The notes below the pieces were generated by a model. That model searched no databases. It was not told where the DNA came from and was given only the letters and a program-made list of their open reading frames with translations. From Zopfochytrium polystomum (taxonomy: Eukaryota; Chytridiomycota; Chytridiomycetes; Chytridiales; Chytridiaceae): DNA of 64,000 nucleotides. The translations under genes and the position numbers were made by a program. The stretch's first letter is position 1, and every line of letters starts with the position of its first letter. The DNA is taken from NCBI GenBank assembly GCA_025765615.1, contig JAIVFJ010000033.1, positions 62,001 to 126,000 of the forward strand. Reading direction: 5' to 3'. This document shows, piece after piece, positions 42,701-54,700 of this stretch.

Positions 42701-44872
42701 ATTTGTGCCATGTGTGTCGTGCAGTACTCTTGCAACCAAACGACTGCAATCTGATCGCTTAGAGACACCAAAAGATCGCCGCGTTCATTTGCGGTTTGAA
42801 CACATGAAACATGCTCATTGAATTGAATCTCGCTGTTCAATCGAACGTTTAGCTTGAACTGAGAGCTCGGCTGGTGCAGCTCACCGAAGCATCGAGCCAA
42901 AGTTGTCCCACAGCCGAACCGTATGATCCTCGTCAGCAGTGGCCCACAAATTGAAGCTCGACAGGGACGAAACTGAAAGTACTGAGGAGTTTCGCTTGTC
43001 GAATTCCTTCGGGCGAGAAAACACTGCGTCTTTTCTTCAATCGTGGCTACGAGAAACAAAATGACAGTACCATGGCCGCTGTAATCACAAACAAGCAGAC
43101 TTCCTTTAACTGAACACGCGACGAGTTCTGAGTGCGGGTTGACTGCAGTTGAAATGCTTCCATTCAAGCAATTCGGACCAAACTCGACGAGGTTGACAGA
43201 AGACAACAAGCTCAGAGTGATCGGCGACCGAATGGGCCCATCGACATCATCCAAGGAAAACGACATTGCGAGTTTTGCAGCATCGGGATCGAAAACAATC
43301 TTCCACGCCTTAAGCTGCAGATCTGAATTCGCGAAAATTATATGCAAGGCGACTGTTAATAATAAGCTTCACGAACCCTTTCCGACCGAGACCAAAACAA
43401 GATTTGGCTGGTCCACATGAATATTCAAAATCGCTGCTCCATGTGCCTATCTGGGTGAGTTGAATACAGTTTTGCGACGTTGCTGGTTCTCTTACCTGGA
43501 CTACTGCCGTTTGGCGACCCTTGTGTTCCGTGGACAAATGAATCAGCCGTCCATCCAACGCTCCCGCAATCAAGTGAAAACTCTGTCCGTGAGCGCTTGC
43601 TTTCAATAGAACACCCTCAAAGCATGACCAGGGCTCGGAAAAGTCTGCGCCACTCCAATGGTCGACCACCTTCATCGGATTCGTTGAGCAGCTGAAAACT
43701 ACGACATCGTGGTTCGACTGACGAGCAAAGACGATGTCTAGTCACTCCTTTGTGAGCAATCACCTTAAGAAGCAGCAATCTCAAATTACCGTTGAGAACG
43801 TCGTGAACCGCGTGCGTCACAGATGTATCCGTAAAAATTGGGAATCCGGCCCTGACCACGTCCCCGCTTCGTGGATTTACAACCCTTACACTTCCATCGC
43901 TCGCTGCTACAACTAGGCGCGGGGGTTTGGCAGCGCGTTCGCACCGAGAAATTATAAGGGGTCGTGCGTTTGTTTGCAGAAAAGTCCGATGTGAACGGTG
44001 CACTCGCCAAACCTCAACACTTTTGGAAGAATATATGTAGAAGGTATCACTTTTGAAAAATCTCATTTTAATGACCTCTCCGGCAGTGTCTAATCGGTAA
44101 AGACAAGCCCCGGTATTGAAATTCCACATTCGGATGGTTCGATCCAACGATGAAGATATGACGATCGGTTGCGTCCCTGACGCTGCTTTGCTGACACTCT
44201 CCAGCAAGTTCAGAGACGTGACCGCGCGGTAGTGGCCGTTAAATTCGTAAACCAAGCAGTTTTGCGAGTTCCACACTCGAATCTTTCCACATTTCGCGCC
44301 AGTGATCAGGTACTCCGAGTGTTCATAGAATACGCATGACGTTATCGACATTTCGTGAATTTCCTTCATGTAGTCAAGCCTTTGTCCACTTCGATGCTCA
44401 AAAACCTTTGGATTTGCAGTGAGTGCTGGTTTGCAAATGTATGACTGGCTCACATAAACGTCAGCCTCGCAAATTGCGATTATTCTTTCTTGGATTCTTT
44501 CCCAACAGACAATGTCAACCCACACATCGCCGCCAAGATCGCAAATAGTTCGAACCTCGGTGAGACTGAAGATTTCCTGATGATGCGAGCTGCTTTGACT
44601 TAATGTCTAGTCTCATCTTATTGCAAATGAAGCACTCACATCTCACGAGCGATCTTCCAAAGTCGAACCCCACCCACCTCGCCGGTTACAAGTTCGTCTT
44701 TTGACTCGATGAACTCAAAGCTTCTTTATGTTAGATAAGGCTCGGTCTTTGCGTGGAGACCCACCTTAGTATAGGCTTGCAAGAATTCACTGAACAGAGT
44801 TCGCCAAAATGGTTATCAAGCAGCTGCCGGAGATCGTAAGTTGCAAAGAAGGGCCTCTTTGAGGATTACCAT
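39715..44872 (-). CDS. WD-repeat protein with HEAT-like C-terminus (WDR87/WDR97-like)
   Basis: Long gene with many short introns. Start: ATG at 44872-44870 is the end of exon 1 and is followed at once by a 46-nt intron (44824-44869), then LLDNHFGELCS, and via a further intron SFEFIESKDELVTGEVGGVR. WD blades follow: EYLITGAKCGKIRVWNSQN, PIVISSSLDRTIRMWNFNTG, LVVAASDGSVRVVNPRSGDV, HLIAGALDGRLIHLS, LKAWKIVFDPDAAKLA, NLWATADEDHTVRLWDNFGS. Next a long disordered Lys/Pro-rich section (41.0-42.3 kb), then HEAT-like helices (LIKDGLWSERCEASKALLYL; VRGCASRALAGWDI) and a low-complexity end. This order resembles WDR87/WDR97-type proteins linked to cilia and sperm flagella. Family assignment is moderate; WD plus HEAT content is secure. 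Confidence 0.65.
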
Positions 44873-44916
44873 TAAATGGCTGCTTGAACTAAAAACTACG
44901 AAAAACGTGGAATTTC

Positions 44917-45662
44917 TCAATATACATCCACTTTTGGATTTGCGGAACGGTGGTCGTTGGAGTTCGGGTTGAGCGGCTTTGAATCGTTCGAGTTGACGCC
45001 ATAGCGAGCCTTGTTTTTAAGGATGTTCCTCTCCAAAGGCTCAGATTGTGAGAATCTATGGTCACAAAATGATCTGTTGAGGTCGATATTGGCAAGTGCA
45101 AAGCCGAACGGATCGCGCTCCGCGAGGATGGCAAGCGTCGAAGAAGTTGAAAGCCAAACGGGATCGTCACGGCAGTCCCGCTTCCTTCCAAAGCAGTATT
45201 TTCCTCCACTGTGGCTGATTCTAGCTGCTCGACGCTATCTTCTCCAGTTTTGCTGCTGCGCGTCATCGTCTCCAGCGAGGAGCGAACCGTATCCCATGGC
45301 TGGACTGGCATAAAGTTGGCCGGGTCCGCGATTTTCGTTCCCGTCTGTCGTGGCCGGTAGACGAATTTCTTTTTCGCACCAAGCTTCTGGGAGTCAGATT
45401 CCGCGCTCCGCCGCTCCTCTGCTCGCCGCTTTCGGCGCTCCCAAAGGCCGTCCTCGACTTCATCCAGCATAGGGTTGGGGTTTGGCGGCCTCTTGGACGC
45501 GTACGAGTGCCGTTCTGCCGTCAAGAAGCGTATCCTCCCCGAACTGTCCAAAATATCGTCTCCATCGTCAACGAATTTCGCCAGTGTGGTGCTCTTCGAA
45601 GCGGCACCGGGGGAATCGGCGGCGCGGGCTGGGCGTGCTGCCGTAGTCGGCGACGGAGTCAT
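44917..45662 (-). CDS. Unrecognised protein with conserved-looking Arg-rich core
   Basis: Chosen start MTPSPTTAARPARAADSPG at 45662; a longer start (MVGFQSCRQF, ATG at 45725-45723) would overlap the divergent gene. The core reads LAKFVDDGDDILDSSGRIRF, ASKRPPNPNPMLDEVEDGLW, ERRKRRAEERRSAES, KKKFVYRPRQTGTKIADP, NFMPVQPWDTV. After about 45150 the natural continuation is in another frame (DDPVWLSTSSTLAILAERD, PFGFALANIDLNRSF, RNILKNKARYGVNSN) ending KVDVY and a stop at 44917; this needs one missing base near GGGACTGCCG. Both frames are open, so ORF length does not reveal the shift. No family recognised. Confidence 0.5.
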
Positions 45663-45723
45663 GCAGAGACGACTTGTCGGTGAACGCAGATCGAAAAATT
45701 GTCGGCAGCTCTGGAAACCAACC

Positions 45724-46351
45724 ATGTCAAGCGGCCCGCAAATGGCAGCGGGCGGTGTCCCCGCCACCTTTGCCGCGGGCAGTGCAGCAACTAACTCGCC
45801 CAAACCTGCGGCGTCTGAGGCTAAGGGCCGAAGACGCCCAAAGGTATTGACTTGAACGTGGAGGTTTACACTGTGGATCTTTCCCTCCACTTGAGATATG
45901 GTTCGATCGATTCCTTTGAGTCCTCAACCCGCCCAACCACTTAGGCACCGGCCAAGGCACCAGTCCCTATGCGAACACACGAAGAAGTCGAAACGCCAAG
46001 TGAGATCTTTTCCACAATCCCAAAGTTCGGCCACCGAGACGTCAGCTAATGCCCGCGTTGTCTTTGCTGCAGAGTCGGACGAATTTAGTACCCCGATCCC
46101 GAGTCTTATTGCACTAACACGGTATCGGCGAAACCACGATTTCTTTGAGGAATTATTCTCACCAGCAATGAGCGCCTGTGAGTGAGTCCTCCCCGTCTAC
46201 TCCAACAAACCGTGATTCGTTTGCAGCGAAACATCAAGACAAGCAAGAACCAGCCACCTTTTCCGTTACTGCTGCGGATGTCGAAGCCTTGGAGAAGGAA
46301 TTGGCACAGATGAAAGAGAAACACCAAAGAAGAATAAACAACCAAAACTGA
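45724..46351 (+). CDS. SMARCE1/BAF57-like C-terminal region without HMG box
   Basis: Four exons: about 45724-45843 (MSSGPQMAAGGVPATF...), 45943-46011 (APAKAPVPMRTHEEVETP), about 46072-46179 (SDEFSTPIPSLIALTRYRR, NHDFFEELFSPAMSA) and about 46207-46351 (KHQDKQEPATFSVTAADVEA, LEKELAQMKEKHQRR). The segment R-x-R-R-N-H-x-x-x-x-E-[IL]-[FL]-S followed by a leucine-heptad helix with L-x-x-M/I-x-E-x-H-Q resembles the part of SMARCE1 that follows its HMG box and contacts the SWI/SNF core. No HMG box is visible here or in the 5' exon, which is Ala/Pro/Lys-rich. Product about 145 aa. Either a reduced SWI/SNF subunit or convergent short coiled coil. Confidence 0.5.
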
Positions 46352-46355
46352 CGTC

Positions 46356-47762
46356 TCATTTTCTTATTTTTCGGACCTCGGGGAACTTAAGCGGTACAGA
46401 CAACACAGCCATCCTCCTCAATACGCCATTGATGGACCTCGTCTCGATTTTGCAACCCAGCTCTCGTGCAATCCTGTCGACAGCTGTTGCTTTCAGGGCG
46501 ATTTCCTTAGTAAAATGGTCGATATTGAGCTGGTAATCCTCCAATATAAGCGCCAAGCACATTAGATATCCCAGCAACTTGTCCTTTAAACGTTCCGGCA
46601 TGCCGATCTTATTAATCTTTCCATCCCACTTGATAGTTGTAAATTGCGCTAAAAGATACTCCCGGACCTCTTGGAAGGGACGCGTTGTGTAATCTTTGAA
46701 TTTCCGCGTTTTGAAAAGCTCCACCATCAGGTTCAAGAACAAGAGCTGAGGCACTTAGGTTTAGACGTCACAAACAGGGATGTGATTCAGAACAAACCCG
46801 TTTCAAGTATGACTCGTCCGGTCGACCAGTCTGGAGATGCAAAAATATCCGCTCCGTCACCCAGAAGAATTCCTCTGGGCCTCCAATCAGCTGCTTCAGC
46901 TCCTCCTTGGACTTGACGGTCGCGAAGCGCTTTACATTCAACAACTTCAAGTAAGCATCCGGAACAATGTCCTGAATTTTGTACACGTCGGCTGGGCTTT
47001 CGGCCTAAGAAGCCAGTTACTGATGAAGGACGTATCCACTACAGAATTCTGCATCGAACCTGCATGTCGAATGGTGGAATGGGGCGGTTCACGTCCGCAA
47101 GCGCTTTCAGGCTCTCTGTCGGCAACGTGCTTATAAGCGCCTTTAAAGAATTTGGAAAGTACCCACCAGGAGTTGGTGCAGACACCGCTGTCTCGTCAAG
47201 CTTCTTGCTGAGGAATCCCTGAACGCTCTGTAGCGCATTTGCATTGACCTGATTGCGGGCAATGGACCGGATTGCCTGCCTCCTCTTTGCAGTTCCGAAA
47301 GCTTCACCCAAACTATCTCTCGCTGACAAATTCTGTTTCACACAAAAACGTCCGTCAACAGAACGCTCTTCGGTGCGCGTTGCATACGCCAAAACTTTAC
47401 CTTGCTGCCAATCAGAGCCGACTGAAAGTCTTTTTGCGACTTCACCACCGTCGAGAATCGAAAGGCTTCTGCGGGCACCACTGTCAAAGTATCTTCCCCC
47501 TTTCGTCTAACGGCAACTGCATATCTGTGACGGTAAATGGCGGTTTAACCACAAGTCTAGATTCGTTTTCCACTCACTTTACGGGGCAGTCGTCGAGTGA
47601 CTGGGCTGTCAGCTCCACAAGTCCAGTCTCAGCGACGACGACCTTTCGCCGCTTTGCACTCGATGCGTAGACGCTGAAACCCAGCGTATGCCTGTCGAGA
47701 ACGCCCTGGTCGGGGAAGGATCCGAGGAGCACAGCGTTGGGCGGTGTTGGCGTTGACTCCAT
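46356..47762 (-). CDS. RPA49: RNA polymerase I subunit A49
   Basis: Pol I-specific subunit related to TFIIE/TFIIF. Starts MESTPTPPNAVLLGSFPDQG at 47762; N-terminal dimerisation domain continues FSVYASSAKRRKVVVAETG and, after an intron at about 47575, AVAVRRKGEDTLTVVPAEAF. The linker exon has RQAIRSIARNQVNANALQ and ALISTLPTESLKALADVNRP. The tandem winged-helix end includes VYKIQDIVPDAYLKLLNVKR, EYLLAQFTTIKWDGKINKIG, and DKLLGYLMCLALILEDYQLN, then LKATAVDRIARELGCKIET. Length and order match the family. Its stop is 4 nt from the stop of the convergent SMARCE1-like gene; its start is 69 nt from the divergent gene at 47832. Confidence 0.9.
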
Positions 47763-47831
47763 GTTGCCTGTCCCCTGTCACAAAAGAAGAAAGAAAGAAA
47801 CCCACCGCAGACAAGCGCTGCCGCGCTTGAC

Positions 47832-48479
47832 ATGGCCAGACGATCAACTCCAGCGGGCCGTGCCTTTCGCGGCCTTCCCTTCATAGGTGTGTGTCGCGTG
47901 TGCGGGCGTTAACGCTGGCCCATTCTCGAGCATGCACTATTGGTGCACGCTGCCACAGTACCAATCACTCGGCTATCGAGACCAGAGCACCCTAGCTGCC
48001 TGCAATCGAACACTCCCTCCTTCGCCCTACCTGCGCTCCTCTTCATCGAACACAGTGTATCCCGTGACGCACCGGTGAGAGGTCTTCCGGGGGATCGGAG
48101 ACTGGGAGAGTGGGATGGGCCATGGTGCATTACTTTGCCACACTTGCTCATGGCACAAACATGACTTTCCCCCACCAGTTCTAGCGATTGCCCTCGCTTG
48201 GTACTCGGACCTCCCGAACGCCATTCTGTCCGCAGACGCGGTGTGGCTTTCTCTGTTCATTCCGGGCGTGTCGGGCTTCATGGGAACGTATGCGTATATT
48301 TTGATGAACGGGCGAAAAGTGCGCTACCAATCGAACCGCACAATTCAGTTTGCGACGGTTTCGGGCCTTTTGACGATCGTGGCACTGTCGGGGATTCTAT
48401 GGAAGGCTTTTGGACCGCTGAGTCCGGTTGCGGTGGTGTTCCTTCTGGCCGGTGTGACCCAGACCGCTGCCCTCTTTTG
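47832..48479 (+). CDS. Small four-helix membrane protein, unrecognised
   Basis: Exon 1 47832-47886 (MARRSTPAGRAFRGLPFI), intron 47887-48178, exon 2 48179-48479. About 118 aa. Membrane segments: LPFIVLAIALAWY, AVWLSLFIPGVSGFMGTYAY, FATVSGLLTIVALSGIL and VAVVFLLAGVTQTAAL, with a Arg/Lys turn (RKVRYQSNRT) after the second. The basic N-terminus could be a mitochondrial or ER insertion signal. I recognise no family. It begins 69 nt from the RPA49 start and ends 44 nt before the next gene. Confidence 0.65.
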
Positions 48480-48523
48480 AGACTGCAATACATTGTATAT
48501 CCTCTCAATCTTTTTGAATAAGT

Positions 48524-49834
48524 ATGTCACTTATCTTGCCGCGGCGAGCCTTCACTTCGGGACCCTCTGTCGAGTGCCGCGTTCCTGCAACGCTAGAGAC
48601 GGAGTTCCTTCGTAGAGACCGCCCTCAACGCGTCTTCCGCCTATCCAGGCCAAGGCGACAGTTCGCAAAAGCCGATGTATCAAACTTTTACGACGATCTC
48701 TTGCGCGTTAGCCCACATAAGCCGTGGAACTTGGACGAGTTTAAGCAACAGCTCGAGGAGGTGGGAGCAATTATTCCTTTTATTGCTCGATGTAGGAGAA
48801 GCCGACTCCTCCGCCAGGTGCGATCGTTGAAAGAAGGTCCCGCGAAGTTGGAAGCCATTAACAGGCTGTATAATTCGGTGGCGTCTCGCTTCACCGTTTA
48901 CAAGTCTCTACTCGCGGAGATTCAAGTATGAAACCTTGATGAGAAACGGACCACAACTCACCAGTAGCCCGCTCTGAATATTTTTTGATCTCATAAAGCG
49001 AGAATATGCACTTATACTGGAAAGTGGGATGAACCAGCGATCCGAACGAGAATACTTGCTGACCAAAATCCGGAAACTAATGGGTGAAACGCTCGATGAG
49101 GCAACCCTTAAAAATGAGACTGAGCGCCTTGAGGCTTTGGAGGCAGAAGTCCGCCGAATCGCCAAGCAATCGAAAAGGTCGCGAATCTATGTTTAAAAAG
49201 AGAGACTGATGCGCGAAACAATTAGGATTCGAGAGCGGGCGAAGGAGGAGGACTGCTTTTTCCTTAAAACGATTGGCGACATTTTTGTCAAAGAGTCAGA
49301 ATCATCGCATGGTAGTGGGCGCGCCTTCTGAAGTTGACTGAGTTATCACACAGATACACGCCGCCGTGGAAAGAAAACATTTATTCAAGAATGGCTGGTT
49401 AAGAATCTGTCAAATGAAAAAGTAGTTGCCCACGGTAATCGGCCGGGAGGTTTTAGCGTTGGTACTCAAAGCAAAGCTCACAATCTCCACAGAGCTACTC
49501 AAAATGTTGGAAAACGAGGTATGAAAACCACGAGGGCTTAGTCTCACTGACACGGGGCTAGGGTTTTGACTCTGATTTCAACTTCACTTTTGGAACGGAT
49601 CATCCAAAGCGAAAGGTGCGTTCGCTCGTGTGCATCCGTCTTGTCACCAAAGCCGAACTTCTACAGCATTACACGCCTGCCGAGGCGGAAAATTTGCTCC
49701 GCATGATAAAACGCAACAAAGCCGACTGCGACGCTCTAGATGAAAAAATTGAAGATTATCAACGAGAACTGAGCGAGCTGAACAAGAAGATTCAGGAAGT
49801 TGAATTCCTTCTACCTCGCTCGCCCGCTCGCTGA
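48524..49834 (+). CDS. Coiled-coil protein, unrecognised (possibly ciliary)
   Basis: Multi-exon; starts MSLILPRRAFTSGPSVECRV. First exon ends near 48925 after FTVYKSLLAEIQ. Later exons: REYALILESGMNQRSEREYL, LTKIRKLMGETLDEATLKN, EAEVRRIAKQSKR, MRETIRIRERAKEEDCFFLK, RRRGKKTFIQEWLVKNLS, FDSDFNFTFGTDHP, then LVCIRLVTKAELLQHYTPAE and a terminal heptad coil (IEDYQRELSELNKKIQEVEF). Introns are short (about 50-70 nt). It resembles coiled-coil-domain proteins of cilia in composition, but I cannot place it in a family. Confidence 0.6.
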
Positions 49835-49957
49835 CCTACCATGGTCTCGATTGACGACTGAATCCTTCCAAACATGGAGCATCCAATAGGTCGTGTTTCT
49901 TCGTTAGCGTGGCAATTAAATTGGTGATCAATTTTTTTTCTAAATTGGAGCCGGAAA

Positions 49958-51572
49958 ATGCTGGGTGGGAACACATTGAGAGACGAGTTTGAACTTACAA
50001 AAACTGAACTGATAATGAACATAGCCGAATCATACGAAAGGGACGAATCAGAAATAGACAGCATACTTACATCCTGTCGAGAGCGTCCTCTTCTGCTTTC
50101 TGGTGGTGACGGGAACCAAAAAAGGGCCATCATATGGCGCGTCCACGACGCTCTACGACGACGTATCGGTGAAGTAGACGTGACGGAAGTAAACTACATT
50201 CCAGCGGATCTTCTCGTGCGCAAAGGTGATGGCAAAGGCAACCGTAACAGAAATGCGGCCAACATCATGTGCAAGCTGCTCGTGATCAGGGTCAGTTGCC
50301 TATTCGACGTGCCAAAGCCGATAGAGGAGCGGTTTTTGCAGCTCAATCAGATCAGCCAACTGTATATCGGTGACTCGCCATCAACGTGTATTGTCTTCGT
50401 GACAGACCCGTTTCCGCTCGGCGACGCGCCAGATGCGGAATATCGCTGGAGTAGTTTTGAGTGTTGTAGAGTGGACTTTGGAGGCTATGAATCAATGGAT
50501 TGGGACGATAAAAAAAATCGAATTACAATATTACGAGGACACGAAAACACCATCGAGCTCTGCTCGTGGAACGTTTACGTGAGCAAGCGACCGAGGAATT
50601 TGTTGCAAGCCCCGCAGCCCAACGTTGTCGCAGAGAGTGATGCCTCAGAGGATGTAAGTTCTTTTGAGCAACATCATTTTTTTGACCGTCTTCCAGCTGG
50701 TTAGCCTCGCACGGAACCTTTATCGCCTAAAAGACACAGACATCTGCATTAAAGAGCTGCTTAAAATCATTACTACGATTGCGCCGCTCGACTTCGACCG
50801 CATTTCCACACCCGCCGGCTTGTTTGCAGATATCGCATCCTACCTCAATCGCCGGATTTCCACACTTGACCACCGCGAGTGGATCGAAAGTTGCTTAGCA
50901 CTAAACAACATCAAAGTTCTGCAAACTCTGGCAGACGCCTTGATTGGGAATTCTTCTATTTCCGAGCGCGCCGCGGCTGGATCTCTTCTCGTCAAACTTA
51001 TTGGTTACGCTCCCGATGGTCGTGGTAATGCTCAGGCTGCGACTGCGTTTCAAGGCATCCCTTGGCTCGTTGCCGCAGTGATCGAAAACATCCAGCTCGC
51101 AAACTCGCTTGCAGATTTCAAACCCTATACGCTGAGTAGTGCCATGATTGTGGACGAAAGGATAGATCTATACCACGTTTCAAGCTCACTCTTGGGACGG
51201 TACGCGGATCGATTGATTCGAGCAGCAAAACTGGGAGACAAAAGCCTTTTGGACAAAGTCACATCCAATGTTTCGACGGCTCTCGAAAGCATTTTGGTTT
51301 TGTCGAGGAGTGTTTCCCTTGAGTCGCAGATGGCGCTAGGCAGATGTGCAGCAACGTTCTTGAACGTTTGCAGAGAGATAAGCGATAAATCCCGCACACC
51401 ATTACCGGATGGATTGTTGCGCACTGCCAAAAGAATTTCTGAGGATGGAAACCTCGCCCCAGTAGCCCGAGATATTTCAGCGCTTGTAATCAGACAGAGC
51501 AATGCCATGATGTCAAGTCGCACAAACGCCCAATTTGTTCCAAGATCCTTTTTCAATTATGAGAAACAATGA
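49958..51572 (+). CDS. Helical-repeat protein, unrecognised
   Basis: Two exons: 49958-50654 and 50697-51572, joined by donor GTAAGTTC and acceptor CTTCCAG, a 42-nt intron inside an otherwise open frame. About 520 aa. N-terminal half is mixed (IIWRVHDALRRRIGEVDVTE, CIVFVTDPFPLGDAPDAEY, NRITILRGHENTIELCSWNV). C-terminal half is all-helical and armadillo-like: LVSLARNLYRLKDTDICIKE, WIESCLALNNIKVLQTLAD, AAAGSLLVKLIGYAPDG, SQMALGRCAATFLNVCREI. Ends RSFFNYEKQ. It could be a chromatin-remodelling scaffold of ARID/Rsc9 type without its DNA-binding domain, but that is a guess. Confidence 0.6.
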
Positions 51573-51713
51573 CTCTCATATTTCTCCTGCCGCAGAAGCG
51601 GTGAACCCAAACTATGCGAAGTTGAGTTTGCAGATGGGGTTATTCTTCTAGTTGCAGCCACCAAAAGTTAATGAAATGCGAGAAGAAATAGATTCATGGC
51701 AGCAACCTCATGG

Positions 51714-54700
51714 CTACAAAAACTCGTCGTCTTCGAATTCTTCTTGGTCCCCCCAGTCCAGCAGCTGCTTAGCGCGTCCACCTGCGCTTGACTCTTTGCG
51801 TGTTGTTCCAGCAGCGAGTATTCGCAGTCTTCCAACGCTGTCCCGCGAATACTTGCCCAAAAACTCCCTCACAGACCTCTTGACTTTTTCGCGTTTGCCT
51901 CCACCATTCCCATCTTGCTCTCCATTGCCTTCATTTGCATGACCAGCAAGACCCCCACGCGCGTGTACAGATGCACCCCGTCTCCACTCAAGGGCTCGCT
52001 CCACACGCTCTTGAAGGGACATGCCTCGCTCAATGGTGGCGCGCCGAGTGCGCTCTTCGCGCCACTGCGCGTGCTCGGCCGCCTCGGCCGCCTCCTTTGC
52101 TGCGCGCTCAGCCGCCGCTCGAGCGCGAGCAACTTTGAGGGCCGCTGCACGTTCGGCTGAAAGTGCGGCGTCGACGCGAGCCTCCATGATTTCGACGTAC
52201 CCTGCGGTTGTCGTGGTTCGTGGAAGGATGCGCGTTGGGGACGACAGTCGCTGTGGAAGGATGGGCGTGCCGAGAGTGCCGAGAGCGGCTTCGGGGTCGG
52301 GCGGAAGGGACCTTAGAGGAGTGTAAGTAGTGGGGTAGAGTTTGGGGAGACGCATCGAAGGAATGTGCGTGTCGAGGAGCTCTAGAGTTGCAGGAGATAG
52401 TGGATTTCGACCGCGTGATGCGATGTCACCTTCCTCCGTTTGCAGTGAGAGAGGTTTTTGTGGATTTGGTGCCTTTCGTAGGCCCTCCAAAATACTCAGA
52501 GCGGGGTCGAGGACCTCTTGAAAGGCGGACGGCTTCACTTTCTGAAGGTATGTCAAAAGACTCTCGCTTATAGTCTTCCACGAAGTACTTTAGCCTTCAC
52601 CAACAAGCATTGCAATCCTTACTGGAAAGTTACTGCTGAGCAGTTTCGGTGAGTCGCCGTGAAGCCGGGAATGTAGTATTTGAAGATTTGTCAAGCAGGT
52701 GTGGACTGCCTGCCCCAGAGACTGTTGCAGACACCTTCACTGTATGTAAGTAAAGCGGCTGAAACAGCGGTAGAGATCACTCACATCATGTAGAAGCTCC
52801 CTTCGAAACAGTCACCCAGAGAAGAGAACTTCGTTCCATGTTTCCACTTCGAACGAGATGTTAAAAAAAGAAAAACATGTGCTTAATCGACTTGAGCTAC
52901 CTTTTCGTTGAAATGTATGCCCGCATCGCAGCCCATGCCTCCCAATATTTCTTGTTTCATGCCCAATAACGCTTCGTGGCAAAATGCGGTTCCCACCACA
53001 GAAACCCTCTCTTGCCATTGAGGTCCATCATCCACATCCTGAGTTCCAGAGGATTTCTTCACGTGGTTAAGATCGGTGAACGGACTACTAGACATGTAGT
53101 GCAGCTTTACACGCCGTGATGCCGTAATGTCGTAGGCGATACGACCGGGTGGAAGAGAAAACTCCGTTGGAGAAACAATCGAGGGAAAAGATAGAAGAAC
53201 AGACTGCAGAATGGACAGGTTTGGTGTCGCAGCTGCCGTAATTCGCTCGCAACAGAAGTCCTGGTTGTAGGGATTTGAGCGAACGCACTTTGGTACCTCA
53301 ACACCACCTTTTGATTTGAAGTGAAATCGAACGAAGCAATTCCCAGGATTCCCTTATTTGCGCAGTCTTTGGATAATGAAATTACCCTTTCCAGCAGCAA
53401 ATGCTCATCAATCGATTGCTGTGGTGCAACAAGTATTTGCCTGCAAGAGTTCAAAGTCAAGAGCTGGAAGAAATGGTCAGTGCATTCAAAAGATCGCCGA
53501 CAATTACAGTGTCTGATGTTCCAAGTAGCCGAAAGGATCCATCCGGAAAAATGCAGACGCTCACGCTCGTGTAGATGTCCTCAGAGAGAGAGGCGCTGTG
53601 CGAAAGCGGGTTTGTGGAGAGAACGCCTGGAATGTCCCGAACCGTTCAGTTGGTGCGCAAAACAACACTCACTTATCAATCACTTTAAAGCACGCCACCG
53701 CGTACCTTCTATACCTTCGACAGCGAAATCAAGGCCAAGAATTGGTATGTTGAGCTCCTACTTGATCCACATTATATCGGGAATATGCTAGGTTGACTCG
53801 GGTCAAACGCACCACAGCCAACTCCACCTCTCTCTTTGATACGACGGCAGGCAGGATAAATGCAGAAGTATCCTTTGCGATATCCCGGATTCTTTGCAAT
53901 GCGATTGGACTTGCAAGAAGCATGGCACATAGGCTTGAATGGGGCTTAAACCGATTGCAGTTTTCTGGTACGACAAAGTCGAGACGGCAAGAGGCCAGTG
54001 TCTCCTCCACGGGCTTCGCAAAGTGGGATTCTGTTGTTTCAACGCAAATGGGATTCGCAGCAGTGAGTCCTAGGAAACAAACGCCAAATCGAACAAAATT
54101 GAAGTCGTAAAAAGCCCCTCATCCCGCACCAAGAAACTCATTCGTGTACCCTTGGAGCGCCGCATCCAATGGATGAGAAATGAAAACAACATTCACGTCA
54201 GAGTCGGACAAATCCATAACTCTGGTGGCTGTTGCTCAGAGGAACGTAGACTTTAGTGGGATCGACAGACCTTCCTAGCTGCATTTGCTCAAAAACTGTG
54301 AAGCCAGCAGTTGCGCGAGCCTCCGCGTCCACCGTCAAACTGGGTAAATGTATGATGGTTCTCAAGTCGGCGTTAAAATAACATCGCCCTTGCAGCTTGG
54401 CAAGCTACCTCGGCAGGCCGTGGAATTTGGTGGTCCAAGTTGCAAAAAAGTCTGCCTGGAGTGATCGGTACGTCGCAAGGATGGTCTCAAATCGTTTCTT
54501 TGGAGGATGTAAGGATTGCGACGGAATCCCGGGCTGGGCGAAACCTTTGCACTTTTATCCAGGCGCCGTCGTTGTAGCTTTCGTCGGTAGTAGAATCTGA
54601 AAACCTCGGCAGCTCGCAGCTTCCTAACCATGTACACATGTTTCTTTCTGCAGAAAAGTTAGAACGGTTGATGAACGGTTTTCATACCTTTGCCGCGTTG

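Noticed and set aside
44812..44838. Possible plus-strand first exon MVIKQLPEI with a GTAAGT donor
   Set aside because: No coherent plus-strand continuation; the same bases fit exon 2 of the minus-strand WD-repeat gene with correct phase.
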